Source: Caulobacteraceae bacterium
GTDB taxonomy: Bacteria > Pseudomonadota > Alphaproteobacteria > Caulobacterales > Caulobacteraceae
Assembly: GCA_028291305.1 (NCBI GenBank)
Contig: JAQGII010000069.1
Coordinates: forward strand, 1-14,037
Length of the DNA: 14,037 bases
Reading direction: 5' to 3'
Shown here: positions 1-6,161 of the stretch, piece after piece
Numbering within the stretch: position 1 is the stretch's first letter
How the letters are laid out: each line of letters begins with the position of its first letter
Made by a program: the position numbers and the translations under genes
Notes under the pieces: generated by a model
What the model was told of the DNA's origin: nothing
Databases searched by the model: none
What the model saw: the letters and a program-made list of their open reading frames with translations, nothing else

Positions 1-1
1 G

Positions 2-880
2 GTGGACCTGGCCGATGCCCAGGCCCAACTGGACGTCAGCCTGGCCAATTACGCCGCCGTCGTGGGCAATCGGCCGGGCCAACTCGATCCGCTGCCGCCG
101 CTGCCGAACATGCCGACCAATGTCGACCAGGCCCTGGTCACCGCCGAACAGGCCAATCCCACCCTCCGATCGTCTCTCTACGCCGAACAGGCCGCGCGCA
201 TGCGCACGGCGGAAGCCCGCAATCAGAGGCTGCCCTCGATTTCGCTGCAGGCCCAGTTCGGCGCCGCGGGCCCGACCTCGCCCTTTCTGCCCAACGTCTA
301 CGCCCGCAACGCCACCGCGACGGCGACCATCACCCAGCCCCTGTTCGCCGGGGGGGTGATCAACTCGCAGGTCCGTCAGCAGATCGAGCGCCAGAACGCG
401 GCCCGCATCCAGACCGAACTGGACCGGCGCACCATGGTCCAGCAGATGAGCCAGGCCTGGAGCCAGTTCCTGGCCGCCCGCGCGAACGTCGGCAACGCCA
501 CGGACGCGGTCGACGCCAACCAGATCGCCTATGAAGGCGTGCAGAAGGAGCGCCGCTTGGACCTCCGCTCCACGCTCGAGGTGCTGTTCATCGAACAGAG
601 CCTGGCCAACGCCGAGCTGACGCAATCGCGGGCCAAGCACGACACCTATGTGGCGGCCGCCGTCGTGCTCAACCAGATGGGCCTGCTGGAGGCCAAGATC
701 ATCGTTCCCAATCTGGATCCCTACGATCCGGCCAGGGCCTTCGGCCGGGTGCGCAACGAAGGTTCGGTCCCCTGGGAGGTTGTCCCGGCCGCGCTTGACC
801 ACCTCACGGCGCCGACCCTGCATCGCCTGGCGCCGCCTCCGACGGCCCCTGTCCCGGTCCCCTCGCCCGGCGCGAACTGA
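2..880 (+). CDS. TolC-family outer-membrane efflux/secretion channel, 3' part
   Basis: This is the C-terminal part (about 292 residues) of an outer-membrane channel of the TolC/type I secretion family; such proteins form trimeric tunnels that serve inner-membrane exporters. The frame is open at the left edge, so the GTG at position 2 is probably an internal codon and not the start. Family signs are the end of the first helical repeat (AAVVGNRPG), then the second repeat with EARNQRLPSISL, the strand segment QPLFAGGVINSQVRQ around residues 111-126, a long helical stretch, and a C-terminal PYDPARAFGRVR segment typical of RsaF-like channels. The tail is proline-rich (TAPVPVPSPGAN). It converges on the GH16 gene with only 21 bp between the two stop codons. 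Its partners are not in the window. A role in secreting enzymes or polymer-related cargo for the neighbouring polysaccharide locus is only inferred from position. The family call is firm; the cargo is unknown. Confidence 0.88.
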   Translation: MDLADAQAQLDVSLANYAAVVGNRPGQLDPLPPLPNMPTNVDQALVTAEQANPTLRSSLYAEQAARMRTAEARNQRLPSISLQAQFGAAGPTSPFLPNVYARNATATATITQPLFAGGVINSQVRQQIERQNAARIQTELDRRTMVQQMSQAWSQFLAARANVGNATDAVDANQIAYEGVQKERRLDLRSTLEVLFIEQSLANAELTQSRAKHDTYVAAAVVLNQMGLLEAKIIVPNLDPYDPARAFGRVRNEGSVPWEVVPAALDHLTAPTLHRLAPPPTAPVPVPSPGAN

Positions 881-901
881 CCGCCCGCGAGGTCGGCCTG
901 G

Positions 902-1789
902 TCACGGCGCGAACCGATAGCCGCGGATGTAATCGATCGAGAAGCTGGCCGGCAGGGCGGTGCTCTGATCGGGGGGGCCGGCCCAGACGCCGCCCACCGC
1001 CAGATTGGCCACGATGAACATCGGCTTGTGCATGTCGGCCGGAGTCGGCGCGCGCTGGGTCTCCACCCCGTCGAGATAGAAGACGACCTGCTGCGGATCC
1101 CATTCCACGGCATAGGTGTGGAAACCGTCGGAGGTCGGGTGGACCTCCACGCCGAAGGTCTTGGCCGCGGCGCTGTGGATGGTCATGTAGGCGGTGCGCG
1201 GGTCCCCGATGCTCTCCATGATGTCGATCTCGGGCGGCCAGGACAGGTCGGCCGGCAGCATCCAGACCGCCGGCCACAGGCCCTTGCCGGCAGGCAGCTT
1301 CACCCGCGCCTCGAAATACCCGTAGAGCTGGGCAAAGCCTGGCTGGCTGCTGATCATCCCGGACGTATAGGCAAAGCCGCCGACGTCGGGCTGGACGCCC
1401 GGGGCCGCACGGCGGGCGATCAGGTCCAGGGTCCCGTCATGGACCGCGAAGGGGTCGAGGCCCATCGGGCGTCCCTGCCGATCCGCCAGTTCGGGATCGA
1501 CGTAGAGCTGCAACTCGCGATTGTTGCTCAGGGTCCGGCTGCCGAAACTCTTGTTGGAGCCGTCCCCGAACGTCGTCCTCCAGGTCCCCGGACCCCCGGG
1601 GTCGTTGGACCGCACCCGCTGCAGGCTGTCGAAGTCGTCGGAGAACGTCAGGGTCAGGCGCCGGCCATCCGGGGCCGTGCGCAGGGGTTCGCCGCCCGGG
1701 GCCGCCGCGTGCAGCGACAGGCCGCCGACCACCCCCGCCAGGATTACTGCTAAGGCGATAGGCAAGACCACCCCTCCCCGGTCGGCCAT
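902..1789 (-). CDS. Secreted glycoside hydrolase family 16 endo-glycanase (ExoK-like)
   Basis: This is a 295-residue GH16 enzyme, a family of retaining endo-beta-glucanases and galactanases. The signature EIDIME lies at residues 187-192 (ExDxxE, the beta-bulge form), giving E187 as likely nucleophile and E192 as acid/base. The WPAVWMLP segment before it and FHTYAVEW and VVFYLDG after it fit the jelly-roll fold. Residues 1-30 are a hydrophobic signal peptide or anchor, so it acts outside the cytoplasm. The start at 1789 is chosen because GGAGG stands 8 nt upstream; the frame stays open further upstream only as a shadow of the co-polymerase gene. It is the last gene of the minus-strand polysaccharide set, 62 bp after the co-polymerase with a hairpin between. 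The ExoK glycanase of succinoglycan clusters has a comparable role in cutting nascent polymer. The substrate cannot be read from sequence, but trimming of the locus's own polysaccharide is the best inference. Confidence 0.9.
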   Translation of the reverse strand: MADRGGVVLPIALAVILAGVVGGLSLHAAAPGGEPLRTAPDGRRLTLTFSDDFDSLQRVRSNDPGGPGTWRTTFGDGSNKSFGSRTLSNNRELQLYVDPELADRQGRPMGLDPFAVHDGTLDLIARRAAPGVQPDVGGFAYTSGMISSQPGFAQLYGYFEARVKLPAGKGLWPAVWMLPADLSWPPEIDIMESIGDPRTAYMTIHSAAAKTFGVEVHPTSDGFHTYAVEWDPQQVVFYLDGVETQRAPTPADMHKPMFIVANLAVGGVWAGPPDQSTALPASFSIDYIRGYRFAP

Positions 1790-1818
1790 GGTTTGCGCCT
1801 CCGCGCAAAGAAGGTCGG

Positions 1819-1844
1819 CCGGCGGGCCCGTGCAGGCCCGCCGG
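1819..1844 (-). terminator. Perfect 10-bp GC hairpin between co-polymerase and GH16 genes
   Basis: The arms CCGGCGGGCC (1819-1828) and GGCCCGCCGG (1835-1844) are exact reverse complements with a 6-nt loop. The hairpin begins 8 nt after the co-polymerase stop codon and ends 30 nt before the GH16 start. No T-run follows on the transcribed minus strand, so it is not a classical intrinsic terminator. It could act as a partial terminator or as an mRNA-end stabiliser that lowers glycanase expression relative to the upstream gene. The structure is certain; the function is inferred. Confidence 0.5.
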
Positions 1845-1851
1845 GCCGAGG

Positions 1852-4047
1852 TCAGGCGTTGGCGATGTAGTAGTTGCGGAAGTACTGGAAGTAGTCGCTG
1901 CTGTCGCCGTAGCCGTAGGCGGCCTGCTTCTGCACGTTGACCTGGCTGAGCAGGACCCCGATCGTCGGCGCGCCGCATTCGTTGAGGATGTCCAGGCCCG
2001 ACTGCGCAGCGCGCCGCGGGGTCTTGTTCCAGCGCACGACGTACAGCACCTGGTCGGCCCGCGCGGCCAGCATGCGGGCATCGGCCACGCCCAGCACCGG
2101 CGGCGCATCGAGGATCACATAGTCGAAGCTCGAGGCCAGTTCCTGGAAGACCTCGTCTGCCTCCGGTCGGCCCAGCAGGTCGTGGTGGGCCGGCGATGTC
2201 GCGCTGGCCGACGGCAGGATCCAGGCGCTGCTCTTGGTGTCGGGCGTCATGGCTTCGGCCAGGGTGGCCGTTCCCTCGACGACGTCGGCAAGCCCGAGTT
2301 CCGCACCGCCCATGAGCTTGGTCACGCCGCGCTGGCGCATGTCGCAGTCCACGAGGATGACCCGGGATCCGGCCATGGCCAGGGTGCGCGCCAGGCACAG
2401 CGAGGTGAGGCTCTTGCCCTCCCGCGGCACCGAGGAGGTGATGACGATGGTCCGCGGCCGCCGATCGGGAGCCGACAGCATCATGAAGGCGCGCACGTTG
2501 CGGAAGGATTCCGCGAAGCTCGAGAGCGGATGCTTGACGATGTAGTCTTCAGGCTTGGTTCCCCGGCTCTTGCGGCCGGAGACCGAGCGGAAGTCAGGCA
2601 GGGCGCCCGCGAGGGGCAGGCCCAGGTTGCGCTCCACGTCCTGCCGGCTGCGCAGGCTGCTGTCCCACATCTCGGCGACCAGGACGCTGACGGCGCCGCC
2701 GATCATGGCGAGGATGGCCGCGGCGGCGAGCCCCAGCCGCATGTTGGGCGAGGACGAGTGCAGCGGAGCGGCGGCGGCCGAGTTGATCAGCGCATCGGGC
2801 TGTTGCAGTCCGCTGGCGGCGGCAACCTCCTTGGCGCGGGTCAGATAGCCTTCATAGATCAGCTTGGCGGCGTCGGCCCGTTGCTGCAGCCCGAACAGGC
2901 CGACCTGGGCGCGGTTGTTCTGCACCAGACCGCCTTGCGCCTGGCCGCGGCTGCCCAGCAGGGACCGTTCGCGTTGCGCCGCCGCGGAGGCTTCGGCCCG
3001 GAGGTTGGAGATCACGCGGTTGATCTCCAGTTGGATCTGGGCGTGGACGTCGTTCAGTTCGTTCTGCGTGCGCTGCACGTCCGGATAGTCGGACTTGAAA
3101 TCGGTGCGCAGGTGGGCCAGGCGCGTCGACAGATCGGCTTCGCGTTTGCGCAGTTCGTGCACCGTGTCCGAGCCGAGGGCCGCACCCACGTCCTGCCCGC
3201 CGCCGCCGACGCGGATCTGGTCCAGCGCCGAGTCCAACCGGGCCTGCTTTTCAGCCGCGTCCGCCTTGGCGCGCGCGATCTGGTCGTTCAGCGTGGACAC
3301 CTCCTGCTCGGCCATGGTGGCGCCTTGGGCGCTCAGCAGGTTGTTGGCGGTCTTGTACTCCTGCACCTTGGCCTGGGCCGCTTCCGCGTCGGCGCGCAGG
3401 CGCTCGATATTGGGGCCGAGGTCGCGATTGGCCTGGTCGATGGCCGCGGACTTGCCCTCCAGCTGCCGGGAAATGTACTGGTTCATGAAGCCGTTGGCGA
3501 TGGTCGCGGCCATGTTGGGCGACCTCGAGGTGAAATCCACCTGGATGACATAGGTGAGGCCGGCGCGGCGCACCTGGGTGCGGGCCTGCACCATCTCGGT
3601 CACCTTGCCGACCACACGGGGAGACGGCGCTGCGATGTTGCCCGACCGGCCGGCGAGGTCGCGGTTGAACTCCGGATCATTGTACAGCTTGAGCTGGCGG
3701 ACCACCGCCTCGGCCAGGGCGTGCGAGCGCAGCACCTCCACCTGGGTGTCGACGGCGCTGGTGTCCGGCGGCATGCCGCCCTGCGCCGGCTCCGCCTGGG
3801 TCAGATTCTGCCGGTGCGGGTCGATCAGGACCGAGCCCGTCGCGGTATATTTGGGCGTCATGTGCAGGACGAAGGCGAGGACGGCCGCGAACAGCACGGC
3901 CCCTACGCCCAAAGCCAGCCAGGCGCGCCGCAGGAACACCCCGAGCACCTCGCGTAGATCGATCCGGTCGGTGTCGTAGGGGCGTAAGGTAGCCGGGCCG
4001 ATCGGCGCCGGAACATCATGCGAAAGCGGCATGAGAAGACTGTTCAT
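1852..4047 (-). CDS. Wzc/ExoP-type polysaccharide co-polymerase with C-terminal tyrosine autokinase
   Basis: This 731-residue inner-membrane protein controls polymer length and couples assembly to export. The N-terminal chain-length (Wzz) domain has a first membrane segment at about residues 41-62. A periplasmic coiled-coil/GNVR-like region follows at about 200-400, then a second membrane segment at about 437-459 preceded by SSSPN. The cytoplasmic BY-kinase domain has the deviant Walker A SSVPREGKS (538-546), Walker A' VILVDCDMRQ (563-572) and Walker B YVILDAPP (643-650). The tail carries six tyrosines (711, 713, 719, 722, 726, 727), the usual autophosphorylation cluster, so the kinase looks intact and is fused as in Proteobacteria, not split as in Firmicutes. 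The start at 4047 has GAAGG about 9 nt upstream; the next ATG at 4032 has no ribosome-binding site. A 314-bp gap precedes the gene, so it may have its own promoter. Confidence 0.95.
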   Translation of the reverse strand: MNSLLMPLSHDVPAPIGPATLRPYDTDRIDLREVLGVFLRRAWLALGVGAVLFAAVLAFVLHMTPKYTATGSVLIDPHRQNLTQAEPAQGGMPPDTSAVDTQVEVLRSHALAEAVVRQLKLYNDPEFNRDLAGRSGNIAAPSPRVVGKVTEMVQARTQVRRAGLTYVIQVDFTSRSPNMAATIANGFMNQYISRQLEGKSAAIDQANRDLGPNIERLRADAEAAQAKVQEYKTANNLLSAQGATMAEQEVSTLNDQIARAKADAAEKQARLDSALDQIRVGGGGQDVGAALGSDTVHELRKREADLSTRLAHLRTDFKSDYPDVQRTQNELNDVHAQIQLEINRVISNLRAEASAAAQRERSLLGSRGQAQGGLVQNNRAQVGLFGLQQRADAAKLIYEGYLTRAKEVAAASGLQQPDALINSAAAAPLHSSSPNMRLGLAAAAILAMIGGAVSVLVAEMWDSSLRSRQDVERNLGLPLAGALPDFRSVSGRKSRGTKPEDYIVKHPLSSFAESFRNVRAFMMLSAPDRRPRTIVITSSVPREGKSLTSLCLARTLAMAGSRVILVDCDMRQRGVTKLMGGAELGLADVVEGTATLAEAMTPDTKSSAWILPSASATSPAHHDLLGRPEADEVFQELASSFDYVILDAPPVLGVADARMLAARADQVLYVVRWNKTPRRAAQSGLDILNECGAPTIGVLLSQVNVQKQAAYGYGDSSDYFQYFRNYYIANA

Positions 4048-4280
4048 CTGAGTCTGCCTTCGTTATCGGGACGGCCCGAGACCGTGGAGGGACGGGTTGA
4101 GACGGGTGCGCGTTACAGGCCTAGGATCAAGTCTAGGGGGTATTCCGACAGCCATCCCCAAGCCCCAATACAATCAGCCTTCGCTGTAACGCCACCCCTG
4201 GCCATGCGTTCCGCCCTCATGATTCTTTCCATGACTTTTGTTCTGCCGCGGAACGTAAGATATTGGATTCACAGGAGGCC

Positions 4281-4286
4281 AAGCTT
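4281..4286. repeat. AAGCTT box, copy 1 (far upstream of the co-polymerase gene)
   Basis: This AAGCTT lies 235 bp upstream of the co-polymerase start. With its flank it reads GGTGAAGCTTGGCC on the minus strand. It shares the ten bases AAGCTTCACC (plus strand) with the copy at 8524, and AAGCTTGGC with the copies at 4346, 5165 and 8555. It is one of only five exact AAGCTT hexamers in the window, all of them non-coding. Confidence 0.5.
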
Positions 4287-4316
4287 CACCTATGAGCGAC
4301 AAGCGTCGTCTTTTTC

Positions 4317-4351
4317 AATACAGCCCAGCTTGCTTGAATACAGCCAAGCTT
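4317..4351. repeat. Tandem 15-bp direct repeat carrying AAGCTT-type boxes, 20-bp period
   Basis: AATACAGCCCAGCTT (4317-4331) and AATACAGCCAAGCTT (4337-4351) match at 14 of 15 positions and are offset by 20 bp, close to two turns of the helix. They lie 10 to 44 nt past the stop of the export-protein gene and about 300 bp before the co-polymerase gene. The second unit shares the 12 bases ACAGCCAAGCTT with 5159-5170. The spacing and placement look like paired protein-binding sites, but the binding factor is unknown. Confidence 0.6.
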
Positions 4352-4361
4352 CGGCGATCCG

Positions 4362-5063
4362 TCACCAACCCCAGCGCAGGACCGACAGGACGGGCACGGC
4401 GCTGCCCAGGTCGCGCAGAACGCTTCGCGTCCCGGAGGTGTCCACGACGATGACGTCCTTGCCGTAGATCAGCGGATCCGGCGCCTTGCCGTTGCGGATG
4501 GAGGCCAGATCATAGGCGAGGGTGGTGTGCTGCTGGCCGACGGCGCGGAACACGACCACCCGATGCAGGTTGGCGGTGCGGACGTCCGGCCCGTGAGCCA
4601 GGGCCACCGCCTGCATCAATGTGGTGGGGCCCGTGAGCGCATAGACGCCCGGCTGGGTCACCGCGCCATCGACCGTGATCCTTTGGCCCTGGGCGTCCTT
4701 GACGACCACGGTGACCTGCGGATTGTTGACGTAGGTTTTCTCCAGCTTGCGGGCCAGGTCCTCCGACAGTTCGCTGGAGGTCCGCCCGCTGGCCTGGACC
4801 TGACCCAACAGGGGCAGCAGGATCCGACCGCCGGAGTCGACCTGGACCGTGCGGCTCAGGTCGGTCAGCTGGAACACGTTGATCTCCAGCGTGTCCTGCG
4901 GACCGATGCGGTAGTCATCGACCGACGCAACGCCGGGGGACGTTTGGGTCTGGAGAGCCGCCTGCGCCAATGGAGCCTGGGCCAACGGAGCCGCGGCGGA
5001 AGCGCGCCCCACAACGCCGGCAAGCATAAGCACGACAATAGGCGTTACGAGCGAGCGGCTCAT
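4362..5063 (-). CDS. Short Wza/GumB-type outer-membrane polysaccharide export protein
   Basis: This 233-residue polysaccharide export (OPX) protein would form or gate the outer-membrane exit for polymer assembled with the Wzc-type protein encoded next. Residues 1-23 are a signal peptide, probably cleaved after ASA. The Poly_export domain spans about 48-122 (YRIGPQDTLEINVFQ, then GGRILLPLLGQVQASG), followed by one SLBB-type domain at about 128-207 (VDGAVTQPGVYAL, then LIYGKDVIVVD). The mature N-terminus has a tandem PLAQA repeat, and the C-terminus is aromatic (RWGW). It is much shorter than E. coli Wza (about 380 residues) and close to GumB-sized proteins. It has no cysteine at all, so it cannot be a lipoprotein. 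AGGGG stands about 9 nt before the start. The gene is set apart from its neighbours by 120-bp and 314-bp gaps, which suggests its own regulation. Confidence 0.93.
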   Translation of the reverse strand: MSRSLVTPIVVLMLAGVVGRASAAAPLAQAPLAQAALQTQTSPGVASVDDYRIGPQDTLEINVFQLTDLSRTVQVDSGGRILLPLLGQVQASGRTSSELSEDLARKLEKTYVNNPQVTVVVKDAQGQRITVDGAVTQPGVYALTGPTTLMQAVALAHGPDVRTANLHRVVVFRAVGQQHTTLAYDLASIRNGKAPDPLIYGKDVIVVDTSGTRSVLRDLGSAVPVLSVLRWGW

Positions 5064-5089
5064 GTTGATTATCCCCTGGAGTATAGCGA

Positions 5090-5113
5090 GGATCGATTAT
5101 TCACAATCGATCC
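5090..5113. promoter_or_regulatory. Perfect 9-bp inverted repeat before the export-protein gene
   Basis: GGATCGATT (5090-5098) and AATCGATCC (5105-5113) are exact reverse complements around a 6-nt spacer. The dyad has operator-like geometry and is A/T-rich against its surroundings. Transcribed, it would instead be a hairpin in the 5' leader of the export-protein mRNA, 27 nt before the start. No T-run follows, so a terminator for the upstream glycosyltransferase genes is less likely. The factor is unknown. Confidence 0.6.
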
Positions 5114-5158
5114 CTACGGCGACGCTGACCAAACGCAGATACAACTGATGTGTTCCGA

Positions 5159-5170
5159 ACAGCCAAGCTT
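5159..5170. repeat. ACAGCCAAGCTT box, copy upstream of the export-protein gene
   Basis: This 12-mer is identical to 4340-4351. Both copies sit 10-15 nt past a stop codon and upstream of the next polysaccharide gene, in the same orientation. A looser relative, TTCCGACAGCCA, occurs at 4143-4154, compared with TTCCGAACAGCCA ending at 5165. Confidence 0.55.
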
Positions 5171-5183
5171 ACGGAGGCGCATT

Positions 5184-6161
5184 TCAGCACACCGCGTCTT
5201 TGAAGCGTCGCTGGTGTCGGAAACGGGCCAAATGGATGTTGATCGTCTCGGCCAATACATAGAGCGCACCGCTCGGATCCGACGCCAGGACGCCAAGGGC
5301 GCGGATCAGGCTTGAGCCGCGTCGAACATCCAGCACGCGTCGGTGATGCAGTTTGAAGCGCACGTGCCGGCGATGCATCGCCAGGGCCCGCCGCTCGCCG
5401 GCCGTCGGCCCCGGCTCCTGCGCGAGGACCTCGCACGCCTTGAGCAGGGCGGACAGTTCCTGCGCCCCGTGCGAGCCGCTGATCGAGTCGGCGCGCTCCA
5501 CGGCGACATAGCCGCACGCCTCCACCAGGCGGAAGCGCGCGCCCCGCGCCAGGGCCGTGGCGTAGAGGATGAAATCCTCTCCGAGCCGCACGGTCTCGTC
5601 GTACATCAACCCGTGCGCCTGCAGGAAGGACCGGCGCATGAGGGGCTTCAGGAACCCCAGTTCCTGGCGGTTACGTCCGCGGCGGCTGATGTTGGCGAGG
5701 GCGAATTCCCCCAGCGACAGGTCGCGGGGCAGCGGCGCCCCTCCTTCCAGAAGTCGCGTCGGGGGACCCTCTTCCTCGCCTTCGATCACGCGCAACAGGT
5801 CGTCGGCCACGAAATCGCAGTCCTTGATCTGGGCGACCTGCCCGGCCATTCGCCCGGGCAGGCAATAGTCGTCGGCATCCAACACCGTCAGGTAGGGCGC
5901 GGATGAAGCATGGATCGCCCGGTTGCGGGCGGCCGACGGTCCGAGGTTTCGCGGCAGGTGCAGGACCTGCAGCCGGCCCGAACCGTCGTCGGCGCGGCGG
6001 GCGACCGCCGCCGTCTGATCGGTCGAGCCATCGTCCACCACCACCACCTCGCCGACCGCAGGATCGACCAGGGCCGAGCGCACGGCCCGGTCGATGGTCG
6101 CCTCCGCGTTCCTGGCCGCGATGATCACCGCTACGACCCCGATCTGGGTTATCCGGTCCAC
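5184..6161 (-). CDS. GT2-family glycosyltransferase, ExoO-like (second copy)
   Basis: This is a 325-residue cytoplasmic GT-A glycosyltransferase that would add a sugar to the lipid-linked repeat unit. The nucleotide-binding start VAVIIAARNAEATI is at residues 10-23, VVVDDGSTDQT at 40-50, the metal-binding DADD at 95-98 and the acceptor-side GED at 194-196. LGFLKPLMRRSFL followed by YDETVRLGEDF is characteristic of ExoO-type succinoglycan enzymes. The start is the GTG at 6161: it overlaps the previous stop as TAGTG, and GGAGGG lies 8 nt upstream. The frame is open further upstream, but that part reads as an arginine-rich shadow of the previous gene. It is the last gene of the three-transferase operon. 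It resembles its upstream neighbour in the same motifs, so the two are probably paralogues that have diverged in donor or acceptor. Sugar specificity cannot be read. Confidence 0.9.
   Translation of the reverse strand: MDRITQIGVVAVIIAARNAEATIDRAVRSALVDPAVGEVVVVDDGSTDQTAAVARRADDGSGRLQVLHLPRNLGPSAARNRAIHASSAPYLTVLDADDYCLPGRMAGQVAQIKDCDFVADDLLRVIEGEEEGPPTRLLEGGAPLPRDLSLGEFALANISRRGRNRQELGFLKPLMRRSFLQAHGLMYDETVRLGEDFILYATALARGARFRLVEACGYVAVERADSISGSHGAQELSALLKACEVLAQEPGPTAGERRALAMHRRHVRFKLHHRRVLDVRRGSSLIRALGVLASDPSGALYVLAETINIHLARFRHQRRFKDAVC

Larger units (their letters stand above)
4048..4361 (-). promoter_or_regulatory. 314-bp non-coding region upstream of the co-polymerase gene
   Basis: This is the gap between the export-protein stop and the co-polymerase start, and it is visibly richer in A/T than the flanking genes. 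It holds two exact AAGCTT boxes (4281-4286, 4346-4351), a related CAGCTT box (4326-4331), and a 15-bp direct repeat. It also has an 8-bp inverted pair, CGTTACAG (4111-4118) and CTGTAACG (4184-4191), and a small dyad CCTAG-N8-CTAGG (4120-4137). I could not identify a convincing -35/-10 pair on the minus strand, so no promoter is placed. Open frames crossing it have poor codon use and are not called. Confidence 0.5.
5064..5183 (-). promoter_or_regulatory. 120-bp leader region of the export-protein gene
   Basis: This gap between the second ExoO-like gene and the export-protein gene contains an ACAGCCAAGCTT copy (5159-5170) and a perfect 9-bp inverted repeat (5090-5113) 27 nt before the start codon. 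A weak -35/-10 possibility on the minus strand (TTGGCT overlapping the AAGCTT box, TGTATC 17 bp further) matches poorly and is not called. Confidence 0.45.

Noticed and set aside
1790..2398. Upstream extension of the GH16 frame to 2398
   Set aside because: This part overlaps the co-polymerase gene in another frame. The GH16 signal peptide and GGAGG site place the start at 1789.
2182..3957. 591-codon plus-strand open frame opposite the co-polymerase gene
   Set aside because: It is a shadow: low-complexity Gly/Arg/His/Ala-rich translation antisense to a gene with intact kinase and membrane motifs. High GC makes such long false frames common.
4050..4270. Three GANTC sites (4050, 4221, 4266) in the co-polymerase upstream gap
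   Set aside because: GANTC also occurs repeatedly inside coding sequence here, so cell-cycle control by CcrM methylation cannot be claimed from this count.
4292..4453. 53-codon plus-strand frame beginning MSDKRRLFQYSP with AGGAGG 13 nt upstream
   Set aside because: The spacing to AGGAGG is too long, about half the frame is antisense to the 3' end of the export gene, codon use is poor, and it runs through the 20-bp direct repeat.
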